Of a stretch of 64,000 nucleotides of DNA, positions 27,212 to 35,645 are shown piece by piece (position 1 is the first letter of the stretch; every line of letters begins with the position of its first letter). Under the pieces are notes generated by a model. That model made no database searches. It had not been told where the DNA came from and was given only the letters and a program-made list of their open reading frames with translations. Both the position numbers and the translations under genes were made by a program. Origin of the DNA: an uncultured bacterium (GTDB taxonomy: Bacteria; Bacteroidota; Rhodothermia; Rhodothermales; UBA10348); assembly GCA_938018055.1 (NCBI GenBank), contig CALIKL010000010.1:1-64000 (forward strand). The letters run 5' to 3'.

Positions 27212-27962
27212 TCGAAGTGACTCGTCAAGGCCATCAAAGAGCGGATTGACGTTCGACCGAGAAGCAAGCCGTGTACGGTTTGTCTACTTCGACCTTGACG
27301 ATACACTACTGGACCACACACATGCAGAGCACAGAGCACTGCAAGACATGCACGCCAGTGCCGACCGGCCTTTGGGAAACCAATCCTTTGAAGCGGTCCA
27401 TGCTCTCTATCGGCAGATCAATCCTGTGGTCTGGCAAAAATACTCAGCAGGTGAGTTCACGAAGCGTCAAGCAAAAGTGGGGCGCTTTTCTCAATTACTG
27501 CAGGGCCTGGGGTTGGATACGGGAGCGGACGAGGATTTGGCCCATCGTTATCTGGATACGTATTCGAAGCACTGGCAACCCATAGAAGGGGCATTCGAAG
27601 CCTTTGCAGCTGTTGCCTCGCATCTTCCCACAGGTATTTTGACCAACGGGTTTGTTGAGATCCAGCAGGCCAAGCTCCGACAATTCCCTTTGCTCGAAAG
27701 CTTGTCGGACGTGATTGTCATCAGTGAGGAAGTGGGCGTATTGAAGCCCGATCCAAGGCTGTTCGCTGAATCCGCCCGCAGGGCCGGGATGGATGCGGCC
27801 GAAATTCTTTACATCGGTGACTCGCTTTCCTCTGACGTGGAAGGTGGAATCGGAGCAGGATGGAAAGTGGCCTGGTTTTCCGAGCGGGGTCACCAGCACG
27901 AGGATGTCCACTCGTTTACAGACTGGTCAACCTTGCCAGACCTCGTAGCTCAATTGGCATAG
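27204..27962 (+). CDS. HAD family hydrolase (YjjG-like)
   Basis: This 252-residue phosphatase has the HAD motifs: FDLDDTLLDH (motif I, Asp nucleophile near residue 31), LTNGF (motif II), the Lys of motif III at GVLKPDPRLF, and YIGDSLSSDVEGG (motif IV). The size and the cap domain between motifs I and II resemble YjjG-type nucleotidases. The ATG at 27204 overlaps the stop of the previous gene by 8 bp, so translational coupling is plausible. Its role beside the sphingolipid-like genes is unknown. Its 3' end faces the large RNA gene. Confidence 0.85.
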   Translation: MDNRSDSSRPSKSGLTFDREASRVRFVYFDLDDTLLDHTHAEHRALQDMHASADRPLGNQSFEAVHALYRQINPVVWQKYSAGEFTKRQAKVGRFSQLLQGLGLDTGADEDLAHRYLDTYSKHWQPIEGAFEAFAAVASHLPTGILTNGFVEIQQAKLRQFPLLESLSDVIVISEEVGVLKPDPRLFAESARRAGMDAAEILYIGDSLSSDVEGGIGAGWKVAWFSERGHQHEDVHSFTDWSTLPDLVAQLA

Positions 27963-28011
27963 ACAGCCCCCGCTCCGGCGATTCCGGCATTTCCCGAAAA
28001 AAAGTCAGGCC

Positions 28012-28039
28012 AAAAAAAAAGCCGTCCTTAAGGACAGCT
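28012..28039 (-). terminator. Intrinsic terminator of the large RNA
   Basis: On the minus strand an 8-bp stem, AGCTGTCC with GGACGGCT (one G-U pair), encloses a TTAA loop and is followed directly by nine T residues (28020 to 28012). This is a textbook rho-independent terminator. It lies 50 bp beyond the convergent HAD stop. Confidence 0.9.
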
Positions 28040-28757
28040 TCTTTTCTGCTCCCGACACGAGAACCTCCCCTGGTGTGGCCTCTACGCCGAAGCGCTTCCT
28101 CCTCACCAGTTCAGGGAGGTTCGAGTCTCAGTGGATCCCACATCTCGTTTGACCGAGATCCGGGTAACACGGTCTCCGCGAACGGCGATCCGTATTGCCT
28201 CCATCGTACGGGCACACGATAAAGACGACAGCCTACAGGGTCTCCGTCCGATCCTCCTTCCTCTTTCGAGGTGGTTTTCATCGGCCGGGCAACGTCTTTC
28301 CTCCAGTAAGCCTCCGAAGAGACGTTCGGGAGAACAGGTTCGTTGGTCAAATGAATCGCTTCGTGACCTGCTGCCGGCCTAAGCCGACTGCCGTGATCTT
28401 TCATCGTTTCATCCCGAAAAGAGGTTTGAAGCAAAGCGCCGGGACGCTTTCGATTCAAGTTTCTTCTCGTTTCCCTCCCTGGTCACATCCAGACGATCGG
28501 AATCATCTTTTTATGACTCGGGATGTCGGCTCTTCACCCGGGATCATCTGCCGTCCAACGCCGGTCTTGCGACCCGCATCTTCGAACATCCCCCTGGCTT
28601 GTAGCCAGCACTGCTCCAACTCCCACTTCGGCTTGCTCGAAACCTAAGCGATCAATGCTGGTGCAGGGGCCCTGCTGTGCCTCCCTTTCGGGTGGCGTGG
28701 CTTGCCTCATGCAGCCTAGAGACTCAGTCGCGTCAAGGAACGGTGCCGTCAGGCACT
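28012..28757 (-). ncRNA. Large structured non-coding RNA, unknown family (about 745 nt)
   Basis: No ORF here is plausible. The region runs from a near-consensus promoter (28764-28792) to a strong terminator. On the minus strand it contains many local hairpins: GTGCC-TGAC-GGCAC at the 5' end (28743-28756), GCC-A-CCC-GAAA-GGG-A-GGC (28679-28696), CTGGCT-ACA-AGCCAG (28594-28608), GGTC-GCAA-GACC (28563-28574), AAAGCG-TCCCGG-CGCTTT (28433-28450), CCTC-GAAA-GAGG (28260-28271), ATCTCG-GTCAAA-CGAGAT (28142-28159), and a CTGGTG/CACCAG arm holding CGC-TTCG-GCG (28070-28109). GAGTCTC (28719-28725) can pair with GAGACTC (28123-28129), possibly closing the molecule. I cannot match it to RNase P RNA, tmRNA, SRP RNA or 6S RNA. 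The class of large ornate RNAs is the closest description. Confidence 0.75.
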
Positions 28758-28763
28758 GGGACC

Positions 28764-28792
28764 ATTATAGCTCGACCTCCTACCTGAGTCAA
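28764..28792 (-). promoter_or_regulatory. Sigma-70 promoter of the large RNA
   Basis: The minus strand carries TTGACT (28792-28787), a 17-bp spacer and TATAAT (28769-28764). This is the best promoter in the window, with a perfect -10 and 5 of 6 bases at -35. It places transcription start at about 28757, just before the first hairpin. Confidence 0.85.
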
Positions 28793-28932
28793 CAATAGCC
28801 CCACCTGTTCCTTCCACAAGAAATTCACAAGGGCTTTATCCTTTCTGTGCATAACCATCATCGCATGGCGTGTTCGGCAGTCTTGAAAAGCCACCACTCG
28901 ATTCAACGCTGATGGGCATTCCCCAAAAGCGC

Positions 28933-28964
28933 AAAAAGCCCGGTCCTGACGAACCGAGCTTTTT
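28933..28964. terminator. Bidirectional intrinsic terminator
   Basis: The arms AAAAAGC-C-CGGT and ACCG-A-GCTTTTT form a stem (11 bp with one mismatch) around an 8-nt loop. An A/T tract at each end lets it work on both strands. On the minus strand it would end the small RNA and any read-through from the rhomboid gene. Confidence 0.8.
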
Positions 28965-29031
28965 GGTGCCCATAGTCACTGCGCGACTGAGTATCCCTCA
29001 ACAGGGACACCATCTCAGGCGGCATGAGTGA
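28933..29031 (-). ncRNA. Putative small RNA (about 100 nt)
   Basis: On the minus strand three nested stems are visible: GTCACT/AGTGAC (29032-29027 with 28980-28975), CTGAG/CTCAG (29018-29014 with 28991-28987) and TCCC/GGGA (29007-29004 with 28997-28994). The strong terminator at 28964-28933 follows. A promoter-like TTGCGT-18-TATCTT lies just upstream (29065-29036). There is no ORF. It lacks the GGAA-loop consensus of SRP RNA. It could also be the 3' UTR of the rhomboid gene, which ends 133 bp upstream. Confidence 0.5.
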
Positions 29032-29035
29032 CAGA

Positions 29036-29065
29036 AAGATAGGGAAAGGGCCAGCGGTAACGCAA
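29036..29065 (-). promoter_or_regulatory. Possible promoter of the small RNA
   Basis: The minus strand has TTGCGT (29065-29060), an 18-bp spacer and TATCTT (29041-29036). The pattern is the same as that upstream of the tRNA-Ala gene in this window (TTGCCT-18-TATCTT), which supports it modestly. Confidence 0.45.
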
Positions 29066-29163
29066 CACTGCAATAACGGATTTCTCGTCCGAACCCTGTT
29101 TGGTTTGGGTTCTTGGCCCTAGCCATGGCCTATCAACATTTTGAAGCAATAACGGTCTTCCTC

Positions 29164-29811
29164 CTACAACCCCAGTTGATTCAGGAAACTCTGCAGCGCG
29201 CTGGGCTTCATGATAAGCGTCAAGATCAGTCCCCCGATCGCACCTCCCAAATGCGCTTCATGGGCAATACCACCCAATGCGCCCGTTTCTCGTTTACGCA
29301 TGGCCCAAATGGAAAAGCCGACGAAGCTGAAGGCGAACAACCAAGCTGGGATTCCTATGGCAAAAAAGAGGTAGATCTTTGAAAACGGTTGAAACAGGCA
29401 GAAGGAAAAGACAAGTCCGGAAATAGCCCCGGATGCACCGACTGCACTGTATCCCGGTGTGTCTTTGTGTAGCAGCAAGGTGAGCGCATGAGCCGCTAAT
29501 TCTGCTCCGAAGTAAACAATCAGGAATGCGAACGATCCGATCTGCGCCTCCAAATACGGCCCGAAGTAGTAGAGCGTGATCATGTTGAACGCCAGGTGGC
29601 CCAGTCCACCATGTACGAATCCTCCAGTAATCATCCGGTACCATTCTCTGTTATTGAGAATTTCCCGAGGCTTGAACGACAGCTTTCCGATCAGAGATGG
29701 ATCCTGGTAAAGCGCATAGCCACTCACGAGAATGTTGATTAGAAGCAGAAATAGCGTGAACGGGGTATCGTAAAACACGGTGTTGCCCGGAAAACTGGAG
29801 AGGAGCATCAA
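29164..29811 (-). CDS. Rhomboid family intramembrane serine protease
   Basis: This 215-residue membrane protein has about six helices and the rhomboid signature. The catalytic Ser is in VGASGAISGL and the catalytic His in HEAHLGGAIGGL. The loop with NREWYRMITGGFVHGGLGHLAFNM supplies the conserved HxxxxHxxxN region in helix 2. It is therefore likely an active intramembrane protease. A C-terminal tail of about 12 residues follows the last helix. It is transcribed on the minus strand, downstream of the sigma-like gene with 60 bp between them, so both may share a transcript. Confidence 0.92.
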   Translation of the reverse strand: MMLLSSFPGNTVFYDTPFTLFLLLINILVSGYALYQDPSLIGKLSFKPREILNNREWYRMITGGFVHGGLGHLAFNMITLYYFGPYLEAQIGSFAFLIVYFGAELAAHALTLLLHKDTPGYSAVGASGAISGLVFSFCLFQPFSKIYLFFAIGIPAWLFAFSFVGFSIWAMRKRETGALGGIAHEAHLGGAIGGLILTLIMKPSALQSFLNQLGL

Positions 29812-29871
29812 TGGATTGCCTCTGCTACGGACAAGAACGGTCTCTGATTCGCCCGACGAAGAGACTTTCCA

Positions 29872-30453
29872 TCAAGGTCCCACAGGGCATCCCCGGCGAG
29901 CTTTCCAGGCAGCCAGAGTCCGTTGACAGAACCGATGCTCCTTCATCCGGACGGAATCCGCCGAACCGCCCACGACGTCCGCAATCAACTGCCAGGAATA
30001 TTTCGCCTCATATCGCAAGTGTACAATCAGTCTGGTATGTCCATCTTGGCCTGATAGAAACTCTCCAACAAATGCCCTTCGATTCCCCCAAGCATCCTCT
30101 GGGGTCGCAATAAGCCCCAAACCAGCGTGAGATTGTCGCTCGTCACGATGCTGCATCTCCCATTCTGAGTGCGTCTGTATCCGCCGACGTTTTTCCCGGA
30201 GAAATGCTATCAATCTGTGCCGAGCCACTTTTCGGAGATATCGCATGGGGTACACCAACTCATTCCGTCGAGGCCACACAGCGGCGACAACATCTGCGCA
30301 CAGGTCTTTCAGGTCCTCTGCGGTAAGCAGTGGCTCTCGATGAGCACACGCCTTCAAGTACGTTTCCGCCTCAATCTGAAGTCGATGAATCGTCGTCCCG
30401 GTTGATAAGGGCTGCGGTGGGGATGATGCAGGATAGCTCGAAGTCGTTGACAT
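29872..30453 (-). CDS. Sigma-70 family (ECF-like) RNA polymerase sigma factor, divergent
   Basis: This 193-residue protein has the two-domain plan of ECF sigma factors. The region-2-like part, at about 35-95, includes DLKDLCADVVAAVW and the -10-recognition helix area YLRKVARHRLIAFLREKRRR. The region-4-like part, at about 135-185, has a helix-turn-helix, YSWQLIADVVGGSADSVRMKEHRF. The match is weak, and an intermediate linker with RQSHAGLGLIATPEDAWG separates the domains. No anti-sigma gene is adjacent. The ATG at 30453 is preferred over a GTG 12 bp upstream. It is divergent from the universal stress protein gene. Confidence 0.65.
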   Translation of the reverse strand: MSTTSSYPASSPPQPLSTGTTIHRLQIEAETYLKACAHREPLLTAEDLKDLCADVVAAVWPRRNELVYPMRYLRKVARHRLIAFLREKRRRIQTHSEWEMQHRDERQSHAGLGLIATPEDAWGNRRAFVGEFLSGQDGHTRLIVHLRYEAKYSWQLIADVVGGSADSVRMKEHRFCQRTLAAWKARRGCPVGP

Positions 30454-30684
30454 GATGGTTCGCACCTTGCGCTTGGAGTGTCATTCCACAGGACACGCAA
30501 CCATCCCGATCGTAACCTGCCCGACCCATCAGGCGCAAAACCCTCATCGCATCGTTTCAGGGCTCCCATTTATCAACCACATCCGCTGTAGGGTTTTTCC
30601 TATTGTAGCCCGAGACCCTGTCGGGTACTCTGATACTGGTATCAATCCGCCCAAACGACACACTATCATTCACCAGGTATCGCC

Positions 30685-31140
30685 ATGAAAGTGATGTTTG
30701 CTACTGACCTCTCCGAGCCAAAGGAAGTCACAGATCACGTCCAGCGCCTGGTACGTCGTCTCGACGCTGATTTGTTCGTGCTTCACGTCCACGTACCTAC
30801 ACCGACTACCCCTCTTGGTGTAGATCCCTTGAGTGGATTCGGAGATATCGCCTACGCCCTGTACGACCCAGCAGTTGAGGACGCCATCGTTGCTGCTGAA
30901 CAACATGATTTCGATGCCTTCCTGAAAGAGCGCTTCGATATTCCATTCCGACCTGCGCTGCACGAAGGAGACCCGGCCCGCATTATTCTGGACGATGCTG
31001 ATGACATGGATATCGATATGATTATCCTTGCCAAGCGGCGTCATTCGGCCATCGAACGCATGCTTCTGGGGGCCGTCACCAACACGGTGGCCAGAGAAGC
31101 CAAACAGGCGGTTGTTCTTTTCCCCATTCAGGACAACTGA
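30685..31140 (+). CDS. Universal stress protein (UspA family)
   Basis: This 151-residue single-domain Usp begins KVMFATDLSEPKEV, has the long helix VEDAIVAAEQHDFDAFLKER, IILDDADDMDIDMIILAKRRH, and ends with a nucleotide-binding-loop-like segment LLGAVTNTVAREAKQAVVLFP. The last motif resembles the GxxGS-T-xxVxRxAxxPVLVV loop of ATP-binding Usps but lacks the second Gly. The 219 bp upstream, shared with the divergent sigma-like gene, contains the inverted repeats CCCGA...TCGGG and GATAC-TG-GTATC, which could be regulatory. It converges on dsbD with 1 bp between stops. Confidence 0.88.
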   Translation: MKVMFATDLSEPKEVTDHVQRLVRRLDADLFVLHVHVPTPTTPLGVDPLSGFGDIAYALYDPAVEDAIVAAEQHDFDAFLKERFDIPFRPALHEGDPARIILDDADDMDIDMIILAKRRHSAIERMLLGAVTNTVAREAKQAVVLFPIQDN

Positions 31141-31141
31141 A

Positions 31142-33142
31142 TCACCGTCTCGTCCGGAAGTCGCTGGATCCATTATCCAGGAACGCGATGAACTCGCGCT
31201 CGCTCATCATCGCGCTCTGTTGAGCTATTACGGTGCTGTCCGCAGGATGAACAATCGCATACGTCGGTAGTGCTGGCGTTCCGGTCAGATCCATCTGGAA
31301 TGCGTGGAATGCATCGCCAGTCTGCAGGTCATCCGTGTATAATCGTAGTGGTACGAACGCGCTGTCGAGTCGAGCTTTCACCTCCGGGCGTGGAAAGATG
31401 TTGGCTTCCATATCCCGGCAATTGGTACAGGTGTACCCGGAAAAATCGACCATCACCGCCACATTCCGCTCGGCCGCCAGGGCGAACGCCTTTTCGATAT
31501 CGTCAACAACCCATCCTTCTTCATGGTCCGCCTCGGCATTTTCGATACCGAAACGCGCTAGAAGGGCCCGGTCTGCATCCTGGTGTGGAGGCAAGTAAGC
31601 ATCCAGAAAGCCCAGCGGTTGCCCAGCCATGCCCGGCGCCATTCGGAGCGCGCTGATGATGAAAATGACGGCTACGATCTGACGTAATCTCGAGGGACGG
31701 ATGGATTCAGCATATCCGAGGCGCAGCCATCCCATCAGGTATAACCCGATGAGAAGCGTACAGACAAAAACCAGAAAGACACCCAGCGTTCGCGGGAGTA
31801 CGCCCAGTCCCCAGACGAGATCGGCATTCGAGAAAAACTTGACGGCCGCGGCCAACTCTACGAATCCCAGCACAACCTTGAGACTGTTCATCCAGGATCC
31901 TGACTTGGGCAGGCGATCCAGAGAACGAGGGAAGAGTGCCAGCAATACGAATGGGAAGGCAAAAGTTGTGCTGTAGGCTACCATCCCCAGCAGCGGATAG
32001 GCCCAAGTACCAGTCGATGCTGCCGCAAGCAAGCCCCCAACGAACGGTGCCGTACAGGAAAAAGAGACCAAGGTCAGTGTAAGACCCATAAACAGGACAC
32101 CGGCCCATCCTTTGTCTTCTCCGCCTCGGGCATTGACCCAGGTCAGTAGTGAAGACGGAACTCGTATCTCGTAAAGTCCCAAAAGGGAGAGTGCGAACCC
32201 GACCAAAACGAGGGCAATGAACACGTTGACCCAAGGATTTGCTGCAATCACAAGTGCTCCTGCCGAACCGACCAGAACAGCCATCACAATCCCTATGGAT
32301 GTGAACGTGACGACAATGGCAGATCCATACAACAGTGCCAGTCTGACGGCCTCCCTTCGTGTGTGACCATACTTGGTGAAGTAGGACACGGTAAGTGGAA
32401 TCATCGGGAAGACGCACGGTGTCAACAGGGAGGCCAATCCAGCACCGATGGCCAGCAAGATGAACGGCAGAAAACCCGTGCCGGCTACAACGCTGGTGTC
32501 AGCAGCTTCCAGACGCGCATTGGTGGTGAGTGCAACGTCCTCGTTGGTAGCAGAACAGTCAACGCACGATGGATCGACCGACAACACGGTAGAAAGCTCG
32601 GCGGTATCGGGTCTCAAGCAGACTCCGATTTCGTCATTACAAATCTGGTACCGAACGGTCAGCGGAATCTCGAACGTCCCGCTCAATGAATCCCCTGAAA
32701 CCACGGCCGTGTAGAAGGAAGCTGATTCGTAGAACCACTTCAGGTTCATATCGAATATCTCATCGTAGTCAGCTTCAGGCGGCGACTGGCCGACTGAGCC
32801 AGACCACGCAAGACCAACCAGACTGTCCGACATCGATACGACGACACCGTATGGACGGGTCAGGACCTCGTCCATGGAAGGAAGTGACGCATCCAGGGCA
32901 TACATCTTCCAGTCCTCAGCGATGGTGGCCGATATCTTGACGACCGTCGTGTCCTGATTCCCGCTTCCCGATGGAATCGGACGCACCGACCAGGATACGT
33001 ACGACTCGGGACCCTGAATTTGTGGTCCAAACTGCCCCAGTGCGGTTCCAGGAAGCACCAAAAGCACAACCATAACCGCGATCACACCGAAACAGGTCGA
33101 TCGGAAAGGCAGGCCAACACGACGCGAGTAGATGGGCAGCAT
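31142..33142 (-). CDS. dsbD: Thiol:disulfide interchange protein DsbD
   Basis: DsbD passes electrons from cytoplasmic thioredoxin to periplasmic thiols. The 666-residue protein has a signal peptide (to about residue 37, GTALGQF), an N-terminal periplasmic domain with the CNDEIGVC cysteine pair, eight membrane helices with LLTPCVFPMIPL (first core Cys) and VSFSCTAPF (second), and a C-terminal thioredoxin-like domain with the active site YTCTNCRDME. The start at 33142 is chosen because the signal peptide begins there. It lies downstream of rplI on the same strand, separated by a hairpin. Confidence 0.93.
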   Translation of the reverse strand: MLPIYSRRVGLPFRSTCFGVIAVMVVLLVLPGTALGQFGPQIQGPESYVSWSVRPIPSGSGNQDTTVVKISATIAEDWKMYALDASLPSMDEVLTRPYGVVVSMSDSLVGLAWSGSVGQSPPEADYDEIFDMNLKWFYESASFYTAVVSGDSLSGTFEIPLTVRYQICNDEIGVCLRPDTAELSTVLSVDPSCVDCSATNEDVALTTNARLEAADTSVVAGTGFLPFILLAIGAGLASLLTPCVFPMIPLTVSYFTKYGHTRREAVRLALLYGSAIVVTFTSIGIVMAVLVGSAGALVIAANPWVNVFIALVLVGFALSLLGLYEIRVPSSLLTWVNARGGEDKGWAGVLFMGLTLTLVSFSCTAPFVGGLLAAASTGTWAYPLLGMVAYSTTFAFPFVLLALFPRSLDRLPKSGSWMNSLKVVLGFVELAAAVKFFSNADLVWGLGVLPRTLGVFLVFVCTLLIGLYLMGWLRLGYAESIRPSRLRQIVAVIFIISALRMAPGMAGQPLGFLDAYLPPHQDADRALLARFGIENAEADHEEGWVVDDIEKAFALAAERNVAVMVDFSGYTCTNCRDMEANIFPRPEVKARLDSAFVPLRLYTDDLQTGDAFHAFQMDLTGTPALPTYAIVHPADSTVIAQQSAMMSEREFIAFLDNGSSDFRTRR

Positions 33143-33213
33143 ATACAATTGAATGATTCGGAAGCCAGTGCTCAGGCTCTGCTCAAACCATGGCAGAGGA
33201 CTTGAAACGAGAA

Positions 33214-33251
33214 CAGGGTATCCACGGACCTGATGGCCAACGGATACCCTG
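33214..33251 (-). terminator. Hairpin between rplI and dsbD
   Basis: A 10-bp perfect inverted repeat (CAGGGTATCC at 33214-33223 and GGATACCCTG at 33242-33251) encloses an 18-nt loop. On the minus strand it lies 36 bp after the rplI stop. No strong T-tract follows, so it may attenuate or stabilise the ribosomal mRNA rather than terminate it. Confidence 0.5.
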
Positions 33252-33286
33252 CTCACGATGTTGCCGGCCATGCCGGTTGGTGTCGG

Positions 33287-33742
33287 TTATGCGGCAGCCG
33301 TTTCGGGCTCGACGCGAACCTTGACTTCCGCCACCACTTCGGGGTGGATCTTTACGGAAGCGGTATAAACACCGGTGTGTTTGATTTCGTCGTTGACCGT
33401 GATCTTGCGTCGATCAGCTTCGATGCCGTGCTTGGCGAGGCCATCGGCCACGTGCACTGGAGTAACGGATCCAAAGATGCGATTCTCTTCACCAACTTTG
33501 ACAAAGACAACGACTTCGACACCCGCCATCTCGGCTGCGAGCGCTTCGGCATCATCCTTAGCTTTGGACATCTTGCGGGAGGCTTGGCGACGTTCTTCCT
33601 GCCATGCCTTTACAACGCCATTGGTAGCGATGCGGGCCTTACCACGGGGAATGAGGAAGTTGCGACCATATCCGTCCTTGACGGTAACGATTTCGCCGGC
33701 CTCACCCAGGTTTTCGACTTCTTCGAGAAGGAGTACTTTCAT
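33287..33742 (-). CDS. rplI: 50S ribosomal protein L9
   Basis: This 151-residue ribosomal protein binds 23S rRNA and extends from the L1 side of the large subunit. It begins KVLLLEEVENLGEAGEIV, has GYGRNFLIPRGKA (the RNA-binding N-domain motif), and a C-terminal domain with IFGSVTPVHVADGL. The last residues are acidic and alanine rich. It is the third gene of the rpsF-rpsR-rplI operon on the minus strand, 39 bp after rpsR. Confidence 0.95.
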   Translation of the reverse strand: MKVLLLEEVENLGEAGEIVTVKDGYGRNFLIPRGKARIATNGVVKAWQEERRQASRKMSKAKDDAEALAAEMAGVEVVVFVKVGEENRIFGSVTPVHVADGLAKHGIEADRRKITVNDEIKHTGVYTASVKIHPEVVAEVKVRVEPETAAA

Positions 33743-33781
33743 GATTCTGTCAGGCTGTGACGGTATTCCGTCCGGTTCGGA

Positions 33782-33988
33782 TTACTTGAGCGAGTCCGCT
33801 ACGAATGGAATCAAGGCGAGATGACGTGCGCGCTTTACGGCGCGGGTCAGCTGGCGCTGGAACTTCGCGGATACGTTCGTGATGCGACGGGGCAGGATCT
33901 TGCCCTGCTCGTTCAGGAAGCGCTTGAGCGTCTCCGTGTCTTTGTAGTCGACGTAATCCGGCTCGACAAAGGAGGTCTTGTTCGACAT
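33782..33988 (-). CDS. rpsR: 30S ribosomal protein S18
   Basis: This 68-residue small-subunit protein binds 16S rRNA together with S6. It contains [22 protein letters not shown] and [20 protein letters not shown], the conserved core. It lacks the N-terminal cysteine-rich extension seen in some S18 proteins. It lies between rpsF (5 bp) and rplI on the minus strand. Confidence 0.95.
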   Translation of the reverse strand: MSNKTSFVEPDYVDYKDTETLKRFLNEQGKILPRRITNVSAKFQRQLTRAVKRARHLALIPFVADSLK

Positions 33989-33993
33989 GATGC

Positions 33994-34380
33994 TTATGCC
34001 TCTTCGGTAGTTTCTGCTGCCTCGGCGGCTTCAGCTTCCGCGGCGCGTTTCGTTTTCGTGGCTTCGTAGTGACGGACCATTTTGGGGTCCAAGCGAAGCG
34101 TGAGATAGCGGAGGATGTTGTCATCGATCTCCATAGCGCGCTCCAGGCGGGGGATCAGATCACCCGCTGCCTTGAAGTACATGTTGACATAGTAGCCGTT
34201 GCGCTTTTTCTGGATCGGGAAAGCCAAGCGTCGTGCGCCCCACTCGTCCACTTCGATGATCTCGCCTGCGTTCTCCGTTACGTAAGCCGTGACACGGGAA
34301 ACCATGTCTTTGACTTGCTCATCGGAGATAACCGAATTGACGATGTACGTAAGCTCGTACGTGTTCTTATTGCTAGCCAT
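33994..34380 (-). CDS. rpsF: 30S ribosomal protein S6
   Basis: This 128-residue protein binds S18 and 16S rRNA. It has [15 protein letters not shown] at the start, the motif [19 protein letters not shown], and a C-terminal Glu/Ala tail of about 20 residues. It is the first gene of the rpsF-rpsR-rplI operon. The 188-bp upstream region holds a possible promoter (GTGACA-17-TATTTT, about 34465-34493) and a GGGGC-ATA-GCCC hairpin just before the start, a possible autoregulatory S6:S18 leader, which I cannot verify. Confidence 0.95.
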   Translation of the reverse strand: MASNKNTYELTYIVNSVISDEQVKDMVSRVTAYVTENAGEIIEVDEWGARRLAFPIQKKRNGYYVNMYFKAAGDLIPRLERAMEIDDNILRYLTLRLDPKMVRHYEATKTKRAAEAEAAEAAETTEEA

Positions 34381-34568
34381 TTATCCCTTTGGATGGTGAT
34401 GGGCTATGCCCCGATGTCCAGGCCTCACTGGCAATTCTTTCGGAGCAGGGATTGTACAGAATTGTAAAATACGGTGTTTGGGGGCACATGTCACCCATCT
34501 ACCTTCAATTCGCCGAATCTCAACAGCCTCTGGAGGCCGCAATCAGGCCTTTGAACTGCCAAAAATGC

Positions 34569-35645
34569 CTACAGGCTCGCAAGGTGATCTGCGTTTTCCA
34601 GCGTCCGAAGGGCTTTGATGATGTCGTCCAACTCGCCGCCCATTACCCGCTCAAGCGCGTGATTCTTGTCATCCCCCTCCAGACGATGATCTGTAACGCG
34701 GCCCTGAGGCCAGTTATACGTACGGATCTTGGCGCTACGGTCACCTGTGGAAACCTGGGAACGACGCGCCTCACTGCGCTCTGATTCAATCTCCGCAAGC
34801 TTGGCTTCATAGAGTCGGGATCGCAACACCCTGAGAGCCTTGTCCTTGTTCTTGTGCTGACTCTTCTCGTCCTGACACGTGACAACCGTGCCCGTCGGGA
34901 TATGCGTAATTCGGACGGCCGAGTCCGTCGTGTTCACACTTTGGCCTCCAGGACCACTCGAACGATATACGTCGATCTTGAGATCATTGGGATGAATGTC
35001 AATGTCTACTTCTTCAGCCTCGGGTAACACAGCAACTGTTGCAGCCGATGTGTGGATTCTGCCTGATGACTCTGTGGCGGGTACACGCTGAACCCGGTGC
35101 ACTCCGCTCTCGTATTTCATGGTGCCGAAGGCATCGGGACCCGTGATGCTGAATACAATTTCTTTGTACCCTCCCTGAGTCCCCTCAGAGCTGTTCATCA
35201 GCTCGACCTTCCAGCCTTTCTTCTCTGCCAGGCGCGAATAGAGCCTGAACAGGTCCCCAGCGAACAGGGCCGCCTCGTCTCCGCCTGTCCCGGCGCGGAT
35301 TTCCACGATGGCGTCCTTGGTGTCCTCCGGGTTCTTGGGAATGAGCATAAGACGAAGTTCTTCCTCCAAAGCCGGAAGAGACTCCGCCAACTCGGCAAGC
35401 TCCATGGATGCCATCTCTTTCAAATCCTCATCGGACTCCGTCTCAACCATCTCCTGGAGGTCACCAATTTCCTTGACTTGATCGATATAGACATCGATGT
35501 GGCGAACCACTTCCTTGAGCACGGTATGCTCCCTCCCCAACGTCGCCATCTTGGACGGATCGGTCGCCACTGCAGGATCCGACATCTCACGGGTTATTTC
35601 CGCAAAGCGGTCCTTGATTCCGTTCAGGATATCGGGTTTGATCAT
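34569..35645 (-). CDS. prfA: Peptide chain release factor 1
   Basis: RF1 ends translation at UAA and UAG. The 358-residue protein has the GGQ motif in [17 protein letters not shown] (peptidyl-tRNA hydrolysis). The anticodon-like PxT region corresponds to [21 protein letters not shown], and its lack of SPF identifies RF1 rather than RF2. The C-terminus [22 protein letters not shown] is conserved. It is transcribed on the minus strand, and no hemK/prmC gene follows. Confidence 0.96.
   Translation of the reverse strand: MIKPDILNGIKDRFAEITREMSDPAVATDPSKMATLGREHTVLKEVVRHIDVYIDQVKEIGDLQEMVETESDEDLKEMASMELAELAESLPALEEELRLMLIPKNPEDTKDAIVEIRAGTGGDEAALFAGDLFRLYSRLAEKKGWKVELMNSSEGTQGGYKEIVFSITGPDAFGTMKYESGVHRVQRVPATESSGRIHTSAATVAVLPEAEEVDIDIHPNDLKIDVYRSSGPGGQSVNTTDSAVRITHIPTGTVVTCQDEKSQHKNKDKALRVLRSRLYEAKLAEIESERSEARRSQVSTGDRSAKIRTYNWPQGRVTDHRLEGDDKNHALERVMGGELDDIIKALRTLENADHLASL

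Noticed and set aside
28108-28140. tRNA T-arm-like GGTTCGAGTC on the plus strand
   Set aside because: The flanking bases do not make a T-stem, and no acceptor, D or anticodon arm is present.
28286-28326. GGAGGAAAG motif on the minus strand, like the CR-I box of RNase P RNA
   Set aside because: The motif lies inside a hairpin (AACGTCT/AGACGTT), and the distal ACAGAA-type CR-V box is absent. The long length and order also do not fit RNase P.
28111-28458. A 115-codon minus-strand ORF within the RNA region
   Set aside because: It lies inside the RNA, has low-complexity composition and no recognisable domain. RNA hairpins cross it.
28195-28647. A 150-codon plus-strand ORF within the RNA region
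   Set aside because: It overlaps the structured RNA in antisense, its composition is atypical (rich in S, R, P, F), and it has no motif or start context.
28012-28757. tmRNA
   Set aside because: No GGGGC-type tRNA-like 5' end, no resume codon with an ALAA-type tag, and no TTCGAATCC...CCA end were found.
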